Shown here one piece after another: positions 10,187-21,718 of a DNA stretch of 64,000 nucleotides. The stretch lies in NCBI GenBank assembly GCA_018398805.1, contig JAGFBZ010001929.1:1-64000 (forward strand), written 5' to 3'. A program made the position numbers and the translations under genes. Source of the DNA: Hirundichthys speculiger (lineage: Eukaryota > Chordata > Actinopteri > Beloniformes > Exocoetidae). Below the pieces are notes generated by a model. The model was not told where the DNA came from. It did no database searches and was given only the letters and a program-made list of their open reading frames with translations. The stretch's first letter is position 1; the number at the start of each line of letters is the position of its first letter.

Positions 10187-10885
10187 TGAAGCCAAAAAAA
10201 AAAAAAAAAAATCAGGCTGGTAGTGTTGAGTACCACAGTTCAGTATCTTGGAGATCCACCTTCAGCAGCAATAACTTGAATTGTTCCCTTCGTGACTTGA
10301 TCAGTCACATGGTTGCAGAGGAACTTTGACCTATTCATTGAAGATGTTTCAGTTCTTAAAGGTTTTGGGGATTTCACTTATGTGCAGTTTTAAGGTGTCA
10401 GCAGCAGTTTGGACTTTGGCTCGGCTATTATAAAACCTGGATGTGTTATTTTTCAGCCATTATAAAACCTAGATGCTGTTATTTTTCAGCCATTATAAAA
10501 CCTAGATGCTGTTATTTATAAAGCCTGGGATCATTGTGCTGTTGCCCGTCTTCATTTCAATCACACCAGAGTACCAGAGTATTCTAGAGAGAAATATGAC
10601 AGCTATAGAGGACAGAGTTTTGGATACATTTTCTGGAAAATTCCCTCTTGTAAAGATTCAAAAATCTTTACTTTCTTTGTAATCTGCAGCCAGAACTTCT
10701 TCCCCTTCTGTTAACATGCTCTTGAACGTTTCAGAGCAGCTAACTGCTGAAACACATCTGTCTACACATCTGCTGATGATCATCTCACCAGGAACTGATT
10801 AGCAGCACCTGGCTGCAGCCTACACGTTTTAAATATTAGGAAGGAGCACGGGGGGGGGGGGTACTTAGTGTTTTTGGCTTCATAT
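10187..10885. mobile_element. Possible MITE bounded by inverted ATGAAGCC motifs
   Basis: ATGAAGCCAAAAA near 10187 is answered by TTTTTGGCTTCAT near 10869. A related stretch with the same left end and the shared word AGCAGCAATAACT is at 50958-51070. The interior has a 31-bp tandem repeat. No open frame is supported. Weak call. Confidence 0.35.
10437..10515 (+). repeat. Short tandem repeat, unit about 31 bp
   Basis: The words CCATTATAAAACCTAGATG and CTGTTATTTTTCAG alternate two to three times, with a first diverged copy (CTATTATAAAACCTGGATG). Confidence 0.7.
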
Positions 10886-11246
10886 TTTTTTAAACAGTGG
10901 GAAGTTAGCTGTAGTTCAGCTATTGTTTTCCCCCCAACACATTTTTTTTTTCCAAACACAAAAGCAGGATTAAGAGGTTGGTACCAACTAGCAGAGACAT
11001 GAAAGGTCAGAGGGGTAACTCACAGCAGGACAATGAGAACGCACGTGCACTAACGCCTTAGTGCACGTGGTTATGAGACATTAACCAGCGATAACAATGC
11101 AGTTTGTTCATGTTTGATTTTTTTTATTTCAGTGATTTCTTGTCCAGTTTATTTACATGCAAGTTTTCCGAACAAATGAAAGTGTGTCAAACTGTAACGG
11201 CGTTGTGCCTCCAGCAATAAACTCATTTCAAATCGAGTAGCTACTT

Positions 11247-11252
11247 TTTATT
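11247..11252 (-). terminator. Poly(A) signal of the cysteine protease gene
   Basis: AATAAA on the - strand (TTTATT on +), about 145 bp after the stop codon. No closer signal is seen. Confidence 0.6.
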
Positions 11253-11397
11253 TGTGCAAGTTGTGCAGTTTCACAGCAGCAAGATTTTAACACATTATCA
11301 GGCAGTTTGATTGCAATCACCACATATTTACAGAGATGATCAGGCGTCGCACAGCACCAGGCACTCAAAGAGAGTTTTTATAGCGAGGACGCCTCAT

Positions 11398-11595
11398 CTA
11401 CGCCAGCGTCACGAATGTGGCGTCTGTGGTGACGCCACAGTTGTTGTCCTTCATAGACATGAGGATGTAGCCGTCGTTGCCCCAGTAGGTGGACCAGGAG
11501 TTCTTCACCAACCAGTACGGGTCCCCGTTCAAGGTGCCGTATCCCACGGCGAGCACGGCGTGGTCCAGATCATCTGTGGTGTTGCCTGAGGGACC

Positions 11596-11631
<36 letters not shown>

Positions 11632-14600
11632 GTTCTGGGAAACCCCAGAACTTATGTGGGAAGTCGACTCACCGCACGCAGGTTCATAGTAGACGCCATG
11701 GCTGTAAAACACAAAGGAGCGATGCGACGCGTCAATACTGACGGCGACGGGCCCGTTTTTGAAGAGGGCCAGTTTGAGGGCCTCGGCGTCGCCGGATGTG
11801 ACGTTGGTGTAGCTCTGGACGCGAGCGGCGAGCTGGGAGGAGTTCAGATGGCAAAACCCATTCTGTCCAGAGACAAAGATAAATGAACAGGACAGTTTCC
11901 AGGCTCATCTACACACCTATGAGTCGTTATGTTATTACACAGAACTTAGTTAAATTATGCTCTTAAAGTAACATTTATTATGTAACGATGACTTAACGGT
12001 AAAACAAGCTTTACAACTGGATGGAAAAAGAAAAACAGGCCTCAATCACATGTCACTGGAAAAATGTAATTGTTTAAACTAGTCCAACTGTGCGTCAATG
12101 TCTGAGCTAAAATGATTAAATGAGCTGTAAATGCCGACAAAGGTGCTGCCACATTTAGAAAAAGGACCAAAATCTGTCCAGACCCGAAGTTTATTTTTCC
12201 CCCCGACTCCACTAAAGTCTCTCACCATTCCCATATAGGCTCCGTAGGTTTCTGTGGTGGCGATGCCGCCATGTTTCATAATCCACTCGTACGCCCTCCA
12301 CTCCTCCCCTCCATCACAGCCGTTATTACCGAAACCCCAGGAACAGTCGACCAGGATCTGCTGAGACAGAACCTGCAGGGAACCCGTCTGGAAGACAAGC
12401 GTAGAACAATATTACCAAAGAGAGACAACAACTCCTGGATGAATCAAACCCTGTAAACTCCAAGAAGTTCAGCGACTTTGACATTTAGTCGGAGCAACAA
12501 ACCTAAAGACCATAATTACACTTCAGACTAAAGTTATTTTTGATTTAAGAGCAAAGATGAGCGTATTAATGCTGTTTCTACCACAGAACTGCAGCCATCT
12601 TTCCAACCACGTCTTCATCTTTGTTTTTAAAAGGAGTCCTTCACTCCATCTCTTCTCTTCAGCCTCTAGCAGCTAACAGCTTAGCATGACCAAGCCAATA
12701 TAAATGTGTACTAAGCATGTTATCACTATAAGAGGGAGCATAAAGTACCGACCATGTATTCACACCGGCACATAAACTGAAAACGTTTTATTCTCTAATG
12801 CTTCTTTTCTTTTATCTGCAGCTCACCCAGTTTGTATTGATCTCACTTTTAGGCACAATCTGGTGAAATATTTAACTACCGTAGCTCCAGATGTTCAATG
12901 ACAGTCAGGGACCGGTCATATAGGACGATCAATTCTACAGTTTTGTTCTGGATTTCTTTGGAGAATTTCTCTCCTTTCTGAAAAGCAGAATCCAGAGTTA
13001 CATCCCTTTGACGTTAAATGCTTGATAAGGTCACTAGTGTCTTTTTTTTTTTTTTTTTTTAAAATCAACAATCATCCTAGCCTTCCAGTGAACATGTTGC
13101 AGTTTTCCTGGTGGGATGTTACCAGACTGACACCCCGCTGCTTTCACTTCCCCACCTGGAAACTCACTGCAGGAAGTTGCAGGACAATATTGCATAACTT
13201 CTTGCACTAGCTGTTAAAGCAAAGAAGAACTGGTTTAAATGGTACAGGAACAACCTTAGTTGAACTGGAAACCATCAAGTTGTTCAAACCCTGCACCACA
13301 GATGGGAACACTGAAGCAATGCAACAGTTTTTAACCTTGGCTTTCACCGTTTGTTTCTCAGTGCTGCTCAAGAATTTAGAGGCCAACACTGAGAACTATT
13401 GCTTATGCGTTTTCTTTTAAGTCCATGTGGAGGAAATTTATTTGGTTTATTTCATCTTGTAATTTTGTCATCTAACAATATGTTTAAAAGTGATTTGTCT
13501 GTGTCACACGAGACCAATACACATCATAATGTGTAACAAAGACAAGCACAGGGGTCAGCTGTGACTTCCTAAATTCAATTAGCATCAACTAAATAACTTC
13601 TTGATCAAGGGACTTTTAAACATTGCTAAACTCAATCAGTCTGTCTTGAGACAAATGTCTCTTTGCTTTGACCATCACCTGCTGTGTCTACACTTTGTAT
13701 GCAAATATGTAACACCTTGCTGTCTTGGTATAAAGATCAGCCTCATCTTTGTATCTACAGAGTCATCAGCCAGCACTCTGCGGAGTGGTTGCTGCTCTCT
13801 CTCCTTGTGCGCACAAGTATTTGTATGTCTGTCTTTTTTCTCTGTAATAAATTCTATTCTGATTTTCTCATCGAGATCGGATCTTATTTTTTTTTTCCAC
13901 AACAGTCCACTCCCCCTTTTCTTTAATGTTAGTTTGACTGCAGATGCAATTAGCAACAGAGAACTTTTCCCCACAAAAAGTCATATTTTCCAACCTTGAT
14001 ATTTATATATTAAAAAAAAAAAAACACACTACTTTTAAAAAGGTCTCTTAAATAACACAAAGAAACTTCAAAAACAGCGAAGACTGCTAGATGTTCAACA
14101 ACGCTGAAGTTTGGAGAAATACATTTCATTCAGACCCCCCCCCCCCCCCCCCCCCGCTCTGTTTCTGAACCTTCCCGTGAAGGATTTGCTCAGGTCACTT
14201 CCTGCTGCTGTGCTGGACCCTGGCAGGACTACAAAGACGGGCCGCTGGGCCCACACATCAGTACCCCCCACCCCCCGCTAATTTAAACTGTTCTTGGAAA
14301 ACAATTAGGAGAACCGACTCACGGAAAAGGTCACTACATTTGTAGCCTCATTATCCTGATAGATCTGGTCACTCGTCAATGCTGTCAAAATTAAAGTTCA
14401 TTAAAATAAAAGAGTTGCCATCAATGACTTATGACTGTTTTAGCAGAACCAAGGAAGTAACTCGATGCATTTATTCATTGTGTGGAAGGTATTAACCCAC
14501 CTTAACCAGACGCATCATCACAGGTATTTATTTAAATTAAACTATTGTTTAATACAATCAAGTTTTATCAAACTGTAGCTGATTTTATTTAATTTTCCCT

Positions 14601-17600
14601 CCTCCGCTGGACCTGAGCCCATCAATAACACAACTGGCAAAGAAGGACACACTGTCAACAGCAGCGTGCATGTGAGAGTCAACAGGGGGCCATCAATCCC
14701 ATAATAAACCAGCACCATGTTGCTAGGTAACAGAAAGCATGTCTTGAGCTCTGCCCTCTGATGAAACTGATGCAGTTTGGTTTATTCACACGTTGAAATT
14801 AGCACAAAGGCTCATCTAGTGCACCTGTCTGTGCTACAGACGACTCGTTTAAGAGATACTTTTATGTTTAGAGTTAATGTAAAGGTCCATATAAATGTAA
14901 ACATTTACGCAGAATTTGTTTCACCCACTAAGCTGGATGAACACAGACTGTCACATTAAAGGGGATCAATAAAGTGCATCTTATAGAAAAGCAAAACAAA
15001 ACTGATCATTGCTTAGTCTTAATTAAAAAAAACTACAATAAAAGACCCCATTAATGCACATTAAACATAGAAACTACACCCAAACACCAACAAACGAGGC
15101 CCTGTGCTGAACATCTGTGGCTTTTCAGAGAGAACAGAAACAAGACCCGTCAGTGGAAAACACTAAATCAGGCCGACGGCTGTTTCACCTTCAGGAAGAG
15201 AGCGCCCTCTACTGCTCCGGTGGTGGCAAAGCTCCAGCAGGAGCCACAGATGGCCTGATCCTTCACTGGAGTCACGGCGCCTGGACAGAGTTAGCATACA
15301 GTTAATGTCCCGTCAGACAGATGCATCCTGGGTGAACTGGAAGGGAAAAATAAATAACACACCATACAGCCTCCAGTCGAGCGACTCGGGTACTTTCACC
15401 CCTTCATAAAGTTTGGAGGAAAAGGGGAGCCCTCTGTTTGGAGTCTTCCTTTGTTTTCTTCCCCTCATAACTGCCAGTTCTGACATGGTTCGGTCCGACA
15501 GGGCGTTCAGAGCCAACGAGAACGGGAGTCCAGCTCTGTTCTTGGAGTGGACGTACCTAAAACCAACACCACAGACACCTCAAAGGTTATAGAAAGAAAT
15601 AACCAATAAAGCATGAAGGTGTGAAAGGTTTTCCTGACCGGAGATTGTGAACGAAAGCATGCTCCCTCTTCTCGTGCTCCTCTTCATCGCTGTACTGGCG
15701 CTGGAACTTCTCCTTGAAATGACTGAACATCTTCTGTGATTGGCCTGAAGCTGATGTGTGGATGAGATCCTTCATTGGATTAACCAGAAGGTGGTGCTCC
15801 ACCCCCGGACCTGGGAAGCCTCCACAGCTCATCCCTGTAATGGGAGGGGCAAACCAGAAACATCATGTTCATTTTACTTCTAAAACAACTGAAGTAAATG
15901 TTAATCTGAAGCTGGTGCACAAACCTTCGGGCAGCGAGAAGACTTTGGGGTCAAAATTGGTGCTGAAGTCCTTGTAGTCCACCAGGTACTTGTCATAATG
16001 TGACCCCAGCAGCGTGTTGTACCCCATCATTTCATAATGGAGGGGCGTGGCGGTACATTTTTGGCCCTCGGGACCCTCCTCCGACTTGGTCACCCACAGC
16101 GTATACGTGTTCTTCTTGTGACCCACAGTGGTCACGTTCTGCCAAACCTCACACAGGGAACCTCCATAGTACTCCATCCTCAGGAACTATGTTTAATACG
16201 GGGACGTACCAGGACACAGATGGAAGAGTGAGTGCCTGTTCAGCAGCTGAATTAAATATGTACGGAGATCATATATACAGTCATTTTTTCTTCAGTTTCT
16301 TGTTCATTTTAATACCTGGTACCACTACACGTCATCATGTGACTAAAACAGACAGAAAAGAAAACACTGAATGCATAAAAGCAGTGTTTTTGGCAGTACA
16401 ACGCCATAGCTATTGATGTAAAAACTTAAGTGATTTAGGTTATAATCAAGAAAACCATGGAAAATGGTAAGATATCAGCTCTTAAATAAAACTCTTATGA
16501 GCAATCTTTGTGGTTATCGTTATGTTTGTCCAAACAAATGTACCTTTAGTTGTACCAGGCATTAAAATGAACAAGAAACTGAAGAAAACAAGGGTGTGGT
16601 CTAATAATTTTTTTCATGACTGTATGTCCAAAATAGCACAGGTGAGAATCTGGCAACTGCATGAACCAGGGGTCTCCAACTCCAGACCTCAGGGGCCGCC
16701 GTCCTGCATGTTTCCCTGCTTCAGCACACCTTGTTCACACGAGTGAGTCGTTAACTGACCTAGATGACAAGCTGGTGGCGACCCGTTCATTTGAATCAGG
16801 TGTTCTGACGAAGAGGTGCAGGAACAAAAGTAACCTCACTAGGTTACTTTTTTCTTTTACTATTAGACAGGGTATTTTGAAATCCCTAATTTGTAAATTT
16901 GTAATTTTTTGTACATTGGTCTTGCACATTTGGGCCAGAGTTATTTTGTCTAAATTGTTATTCTTATATATTTAATTCTTGGTAAGGTGTAGTATTTAAA
17001 GTGTTAATTTACTTATTTTACATGTAGAGTACTGTTGTTTTTATAGGATGGAGCACTGCAACGAAATAATTTCCCGCAAGGGATTAATCAAGTATTTTCA
17101 ATTCAAGGGCTGTAATTGGAGACCCCGGACATGAACTGTTAAATCTCTGCAGTCTCCAAACTGAGCACAGTTTAAACCACATGTGTCAAACACAAGGCCC
17201 GCGGGCCAAATGTGGCCCACTACATCATTCTATGTGGCCCTTGAGAGCTTTGCATTATTAGCTTAAACTTTAAACCAATATTTTAAGACTTAAAATAATC
17301 TTATACCTGTTTAAAGTGGGTATTGATAATAAACTACATCTCCCACAATGCATTTTGTCTTTACCCACAACAATAACAGTATATCACCATGATCAAGACG
17401 TCAAGACGATTTTCAGAACTGATGGACTTGAGAAAAACCTCTACAAACTAACCCCAACATGTCCAAGAGCAGTTACTTAACAATATAATAAGGTATAGTT
17501 TCATTTATTTTGATTTCCATTGGAGCCCCATCCGTTGTGGGGCTCACATTTTCAGAAATACTCTAGTTTGCACCAGAGTATGTTATAATAAGATTCCACA

Positions 17601-19315
17601 AACCCAAGATGCAGCAATGTTCCATTTACAGTCTTTTTAGTTACATTGCAGGAATTTGTTCACCAGCTCTTTGATGACGCAGTGAAAAATAGTCAAGGTC
17701 ATCACCGACCAGTGGTTCTGTTTATTCATAGGCAATAAGATGTAGTGATATTTACTAGCAAACACCCCCCACAGCCTTCATTTCCAGCTAGGCAAAAGTA
17801 AAAAAAAAAAAAAGCTCAAAAGCTAGTGTAACTTTTATGCCGTACTACATTAAAACATGGTTCTGGATTCTACGCTACATTTGGATCAATGAAATGTCCA
17901 TACAGCAAGTTGAAACTAAATGCATCATTTGCAAAAACACAAATACAAACCTGGAAGCCCCGGACGCTGGGCAACGATGCCTGCGGCGTGACTGGTTCAT
18001 CCTTTGTTCCATTAACCTGGAAGCACTTCATCACATTCAGCTCCATCTCCGTGGTTTCAGGAGTGATTTTATAAGAAACACCAAACTCCTGCTGCTGCGC
18101 CAGCTGGTAGGTTGAGACCTGGCCTGTCAATCACAATATGGCATGTTAAATTAATCTCTGATGTTCTAGTTTTCATATTCAATTTCATCAAATGTATGGC
18201 ATTATTATCAGTACCACATCTGGTGGAAACTCAGCTCGCTTCTTGTCTAAAGAGTGAAACTGGCCGTCTACTGATCCAGAATCAGTTGACATTCTGTACT
18301 AAGTAGCTTTACACTAGCTGTTTTTATGATGGTTAAAATAAAGAAAATAAAAAAGAGAGAGAGAAAGAAACTCCTACCCATTAAACAAACCCTAAAAGTC
18401 ACAAGTCAGTAGCAGCTGATAAACTTCTGCAAAAGTCCTGATTTTGTCTTTTCAGCTTCCTGTTAACTTGATGACGGTGCAGCCTGGCATCTTTTCTCTG
18501 ACACAACACATTTCCAGATTCAGATCAATAACCCAATCACTAAAAATATAGAGTCAAGCTAAAGTAAAACAGCAAGTCAGGGCTGGAGGGGTTTCTTACC
18601 ATGGTAGTAGTCGATCCGGCTGGACTTCGTCTCTGAGTCGAACCAGGCCTGAAACGGCTCCAGGATCTCAGCATAAGGAAGAGAGATCACTCCTGCGATG
18701 AAATAAGAGGCATGAATGCAACCAGAGAGCCCCAACAGGGTACAGAGCTCTGGCCATTTAAACTCACCTTTGACATGATAGGTGCTGCCAAAATCAGGTG
18801 GTGAGGGCACTGCTTTCCCTTCTGTCACTGAAATTACAAAAAAAAACACACCAGACACATGATTAGATGAGGACATATATGTTAACTGAACAGTTTAGCT
18901 CACTGAACAACGTGATAAACAGGATTTTTTTTTAAACTAGTGAGACTACTTCCGTTAGCAGTAAATGTAAAATTTCAGCTAATTGTTTGAGCTAAAGTCA
19001 ATACTGTGGAGTGCGCATGTCTGTGGTTTTCTTGAAAACCGCATAAATACGTCAAGTAGATGCCCGAATGGAGACTTGAATGTGTTTTTTTTTTTATTTA
19101 TAGTAATATTTTTATGTTAACTATGGAACGATGACGTCGCTACCGCCACATATATATACATATAAACATCCCTCTGTGTAAAAGCAGCATTAAACGCCTG
19201 CGGCTTCAACAGCATGGAGGCTTCGCTGACCAGAAACATGTTGAGTAAAAATAAATGTTGGTTCCTTACCACTGACAGCCCAAATAAAAACAGCTACAAC
19301 GTATAAACGCTGCAT
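11398..19315 (-). CDS. Papain-family cysteine protease, counting factor associated protein D-like / digestive cysteine proteinase
   Basis: Exons in coding order: 19270-19315, 18768-18827, 18600-18692, 17951-18123, 15925-16186, 15639-15834, 15363-15556, 15189-15280, 12226-12387, 11673-11862 and 11398-11585. All introns are GT-AG and phase is kept; 1656 nt gives 551 residues. Residues 1-18 form a signal peptide ([16 protein letters not shown]). An N-terminal region of about 230 residues includes [18 protein letters not shown]. It is followed by an I29-type inhibitor propeptide (about 247-306), then the C1A domain. Catalytic residues are visible: oxyanion Gln350 and Cys356 in [11 protein letters not shown], His498 in [11 protein letters not shown] and Asn518 in WLVKNSW. 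Expected role: a secreted or lysosomal endopeptidase. The long N-terminal region is typical of the CFAD-like group and not of cathepsins L, S or K. The zebrafish gene symbol is uncertain. Confidence 0.95.
11601..11622 (-). repeat. Poly-T/poly-A run forming most of the last intron of the protease
   Basis: The last protease intron is only 87 bp (11586-11672) and holds a 20-plus A-run on the + strand, a long polypyrimidine tract next to the acceptor on the coding strand. Confidence 0.6.
12388..15188 (-). other. Protease intron 8, no genes seen
   Basis: 2.8 kb of intron between the exon with the active-site Cys and the next exon. It is AT-rich, with T-runs near 13042 and a C-run at 14136-14154. 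Open frames here are short and have no recognisable domain. Confidence 0.6.
16278..16622 (+). mobile_element. Tc1/mariner-like MITE, copy 2, with damaged left terminus
   Basis: Same family as 9806-10171 and flanked by TA. The left terminal repeat has lost about 22 bases: CAGTCAT joins directly to TTTTTTCTTCAG. It is in protease intron 4. Confidence 0.9.
16667..17128 (+). mobile_element. hAT-like element with 7/8 TSD
   Basis: Ends are CAGGGGTCTCCAACTCCAG and ATTGGAGACCCCGG. The flanks are GCATGAAC (16659-16666) and ACATGAAC (17129-17136), an 8-bp duplication with one mismatch. Non-coding, in protease intron 4. Confidence 0.8.
17183..17482 (+). mobile_element. 5' end of a BED-type hAT element
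   Basis: It starts with a GTGTCAAACACAAGGCCCGC terminus and runs about 300 bp to a remnant start codon, ATGTCCAAGAG. The same sequence, inverted, is the end of the element at 39630-40425, which continues into a BED zinc-finger coding region. Only the 5' part is present here. Confidence 0.75.
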
Positions 19316-19433
19316 GTTTTACACGGTAAACTCAGGAGCCTCTAAAGCCTTTTAGCGACCAGACACCCGACGTTAAAAGCTATTCTCTTCTCTTACGCTC
19401 AAATCACTGGTAAATAAAGACAATACGGGTGAA

Positions 19434-19540
19434 GTCACGTGTCCCCTTTCGACCAATCACGCTCTCTCAAGGAAGAGCGTTATCCAATTAGAGATGAGAG
19501 GTGGGGTCTGTAATCTGTCATATGATTGGTGTCATGTGAC
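19434..19540 (-). promoter_or_regulatory. Protease promoter: two CLEAR/M-box E-boxes and CCAAT boxes
   Basis: GTCACGTG at 19434-19441 and the palindrome GTCATGTGAC at 19531-19540 lie about 120 and 215 bp upstream of the start codon. CCAAT (19453-19457) and ATTGG (19525-19529) lie with them. GTCACGTGAC-type sites are the known targets of TFEB/TFE3/MITF in lysosomal genes. The sites are seen; use by TFEB or MITF is inferred. Confidence 0.5.
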
Positions 19541-19866
19541 TTGAGATGTTGTCAGCTGTAGTTACGGCTGGACGTCGAACAGCTGTGAGAAACAAGGTGC
19601 ATTTTTTTTTTTTTTGCCGTTGTTGCTTAAATAAATCACGTTTATGACATTACACAGGAAAGTTTGATCAGCAGAAATTATTAGTCTACATTTTCAAGTC
19701 TTTGCTTGACTGTTTTGGTTTTTTTTTTTTGGATCAAATAATAGATTTTACCTCTAAAATCCTAAAAACATCCTCATATATCTCACTTAGGTTTGGCTAC
19801 ATGTGGGGATCCAGCTGCTTGGTCTGCTTTATTTTGATTTCACTTGACTGCTGCACAAATAATTTT

Positions 19867-20523
19867 CCATCCATCCATCCATCCATCCATCCATCCATCC
19901 ATCCATTAACTTCTGCTTATCTGTAATCAGGTCGGGTCAGAGAGGCCCAGACCTCCCTCAGCTGTGTCTTCCAGCTCCTCTGAGAGAACACCAAGGCACT
20001 CCCAGGCCAGCCGAGAGATGTAGTCTGTCCAGCGTGTCCTTGGTCTGCCTCGTGGTCTTCTCCAAGTTGGACATGCCCGAAACACCTCTTCAGGGAGGCG
20101 TCCTAACCAGAACCAGAACCAGAACCACCTCAGTTGGCTCCTATCAAGGAGGAGCAGCTGAGTCTCTCCCAGATGTCTGAACTTCTCACCCGATCTTTAA
20201 GGGAGAGTCCAGCTATCCTGCAGAGGAAACTCGTTTCTGTGATCTCATTCTTTTGCTCACTAACCACAATTTGTGACCGTAGGTGAGGGAGCTACAGTTC
20301 TAGCCTTTTCCAACTGAGAACCGTGGTTTCAGATTTGGAGGTGCTGATTCTCATCCCCGCCACTTCACACTCGGCTGTGAGCCTCCCCAGCAGAGCTGAA
20401 GATCCTCACCCGATGGTCCAAACGGACCTCATCATCCTCAGAAAGCAGAGAAGGAATCCTGAGATCCCCGTAACCCTTCAGAGGATGAAACGGGTATAGA
20501 TAATGGATGGATGGATGGATGGA
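19867..20523 (-). mobile_element. RTE/Rex3-like LINE 3' fragment with GGAT tails at both ends
   Basis: On the - strand the region around 20150-19930 reads LGRLPEEVFRACPTWRRPRG and RTRWTDYISRLAWE, the C-terminal wording of fish RTE-type reverse transcriptases. A (CCAT)n run at 19867-19908 is its 3' simple-repeat tail. The other side ends in (GGAT)n at 20500-20523, so tail-like repeats face outward at both ends. Frameshifted and dead. Confidence 0.7.
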
Positions 20524-20992
20524 TGAATCCTGAGATCACCAAAATGGAACCCCTCTGCTCCTTGGCTGCGCTGCCTAAATAGTTTTGCCAACTAAACTGT
20601 AGAGGTTAGAGGTTACATTATCAAGGTTGTCAAATATGTATACAGTCCTGCTGAAATAAATTATAACAGTGTAAGAAGATCGAGATATTTTGATTTCATG
20701 AAGGGTTAAAAATAGAAAGACCTTTACAACTGTTCACTCAACTAAATAGAGTTTCTAGCTTTTTTGTTTTGTTTTTTCGTAAAAAATTTGGATCTTCAAC
20801 CCAAATCAGGTTGCAAAAAATTCCTAAAACAAATGAAGATTATAAATAAATAAATAAACAAATACAAAAAAAAAAGCCAAAAGACAAGGTGAGTTCAATT
20901 TTGCAGATCTCCTTCACAATATTCCCAAGTCCATCTGTTCCTGCATTTTGTCATTTGTAATGTTTCAGTTAGAGTGTTTTGACACTGAAGCG

Positions 20993-21167
20993 CTGGGGCG
21001 CCGAAAAGGGGGGGTAAAGGATACGGATTATAGGGGCCCATGATTGAGGGGGGCCCAGAGAGGCCCCTAATGATGATCAAAAATAGCATCAACAAATTTC
21101 GCCGCTGTGTTGGGGGGCCCGGTAAAGATTCTTTTCATGGGGCCCAAAATCCCTAGCGGCGCCCCTG
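20993..21167 (+). mobile_element. Small hAT-like MITE with perfect TSD
   Basis: 175 bp, ends CTGGGGCGCCG and CGGCGCCCCTG, flanked by CTGAAGCG on both sides (20985-20992 and 21168-21175). Non-coding, G-rich interior. Confidence 0.85.
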
Positions 21168-21718
21168 CTGAAGCGTGTCAAGATTGAGCTGCCAGAGTCT
21201 GATGTTAGAAGAGCATAGTAAATAAAACACATCAAGAAGGTTCTGACCATTAATTGTATAAGAAGAACTGGACAAAACCACCTTTATGTCACCCATAGGT
21301 TTTCTACATAGTGATTTTGAATCCTGTTGCGAAAAGACAAAAAGAGCGCTGAGACACACCCACCTTAGTTCAGTTACAGTTAGCCATTTTAGGTTGACTA
21401 GCTTAGCTTATGCTAATTCCGCAGAAACAAGTTTAAGTAATTCATATTACTTTGTATTCAGTTTGATCAAATCTGCCCAAACTTCCTCATTTCAGGTGTC
21501 GCTGCCAAAATTACACCTGAAACGAGTGCTGCCAAAGCTGAAACGAGGACAAACAGAGCTCTGTTGGGACCTGCTGGTCAAAGGCCATTTATCCCTTTCA
21601 TACACCTGTTGCAGGTGAGCCTACCTCTGTCAGACCCCGGGGAACAGGGAACAAGCCTTTTTTTTCTCATGATTTATTCCATGGTTAAACAGGTTGTACT
21701 CCCCCACTGCTTCTAGCC

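Noticed and set aside
13601..13999. 132-codon + strand frame in protease intron 8, with an overlapping - strand frame
   Set aside because: Hydrophobic low-complexity translation, no domain, and it overlaps an oppositely oriented frame of similar length; chance frames in an intron.
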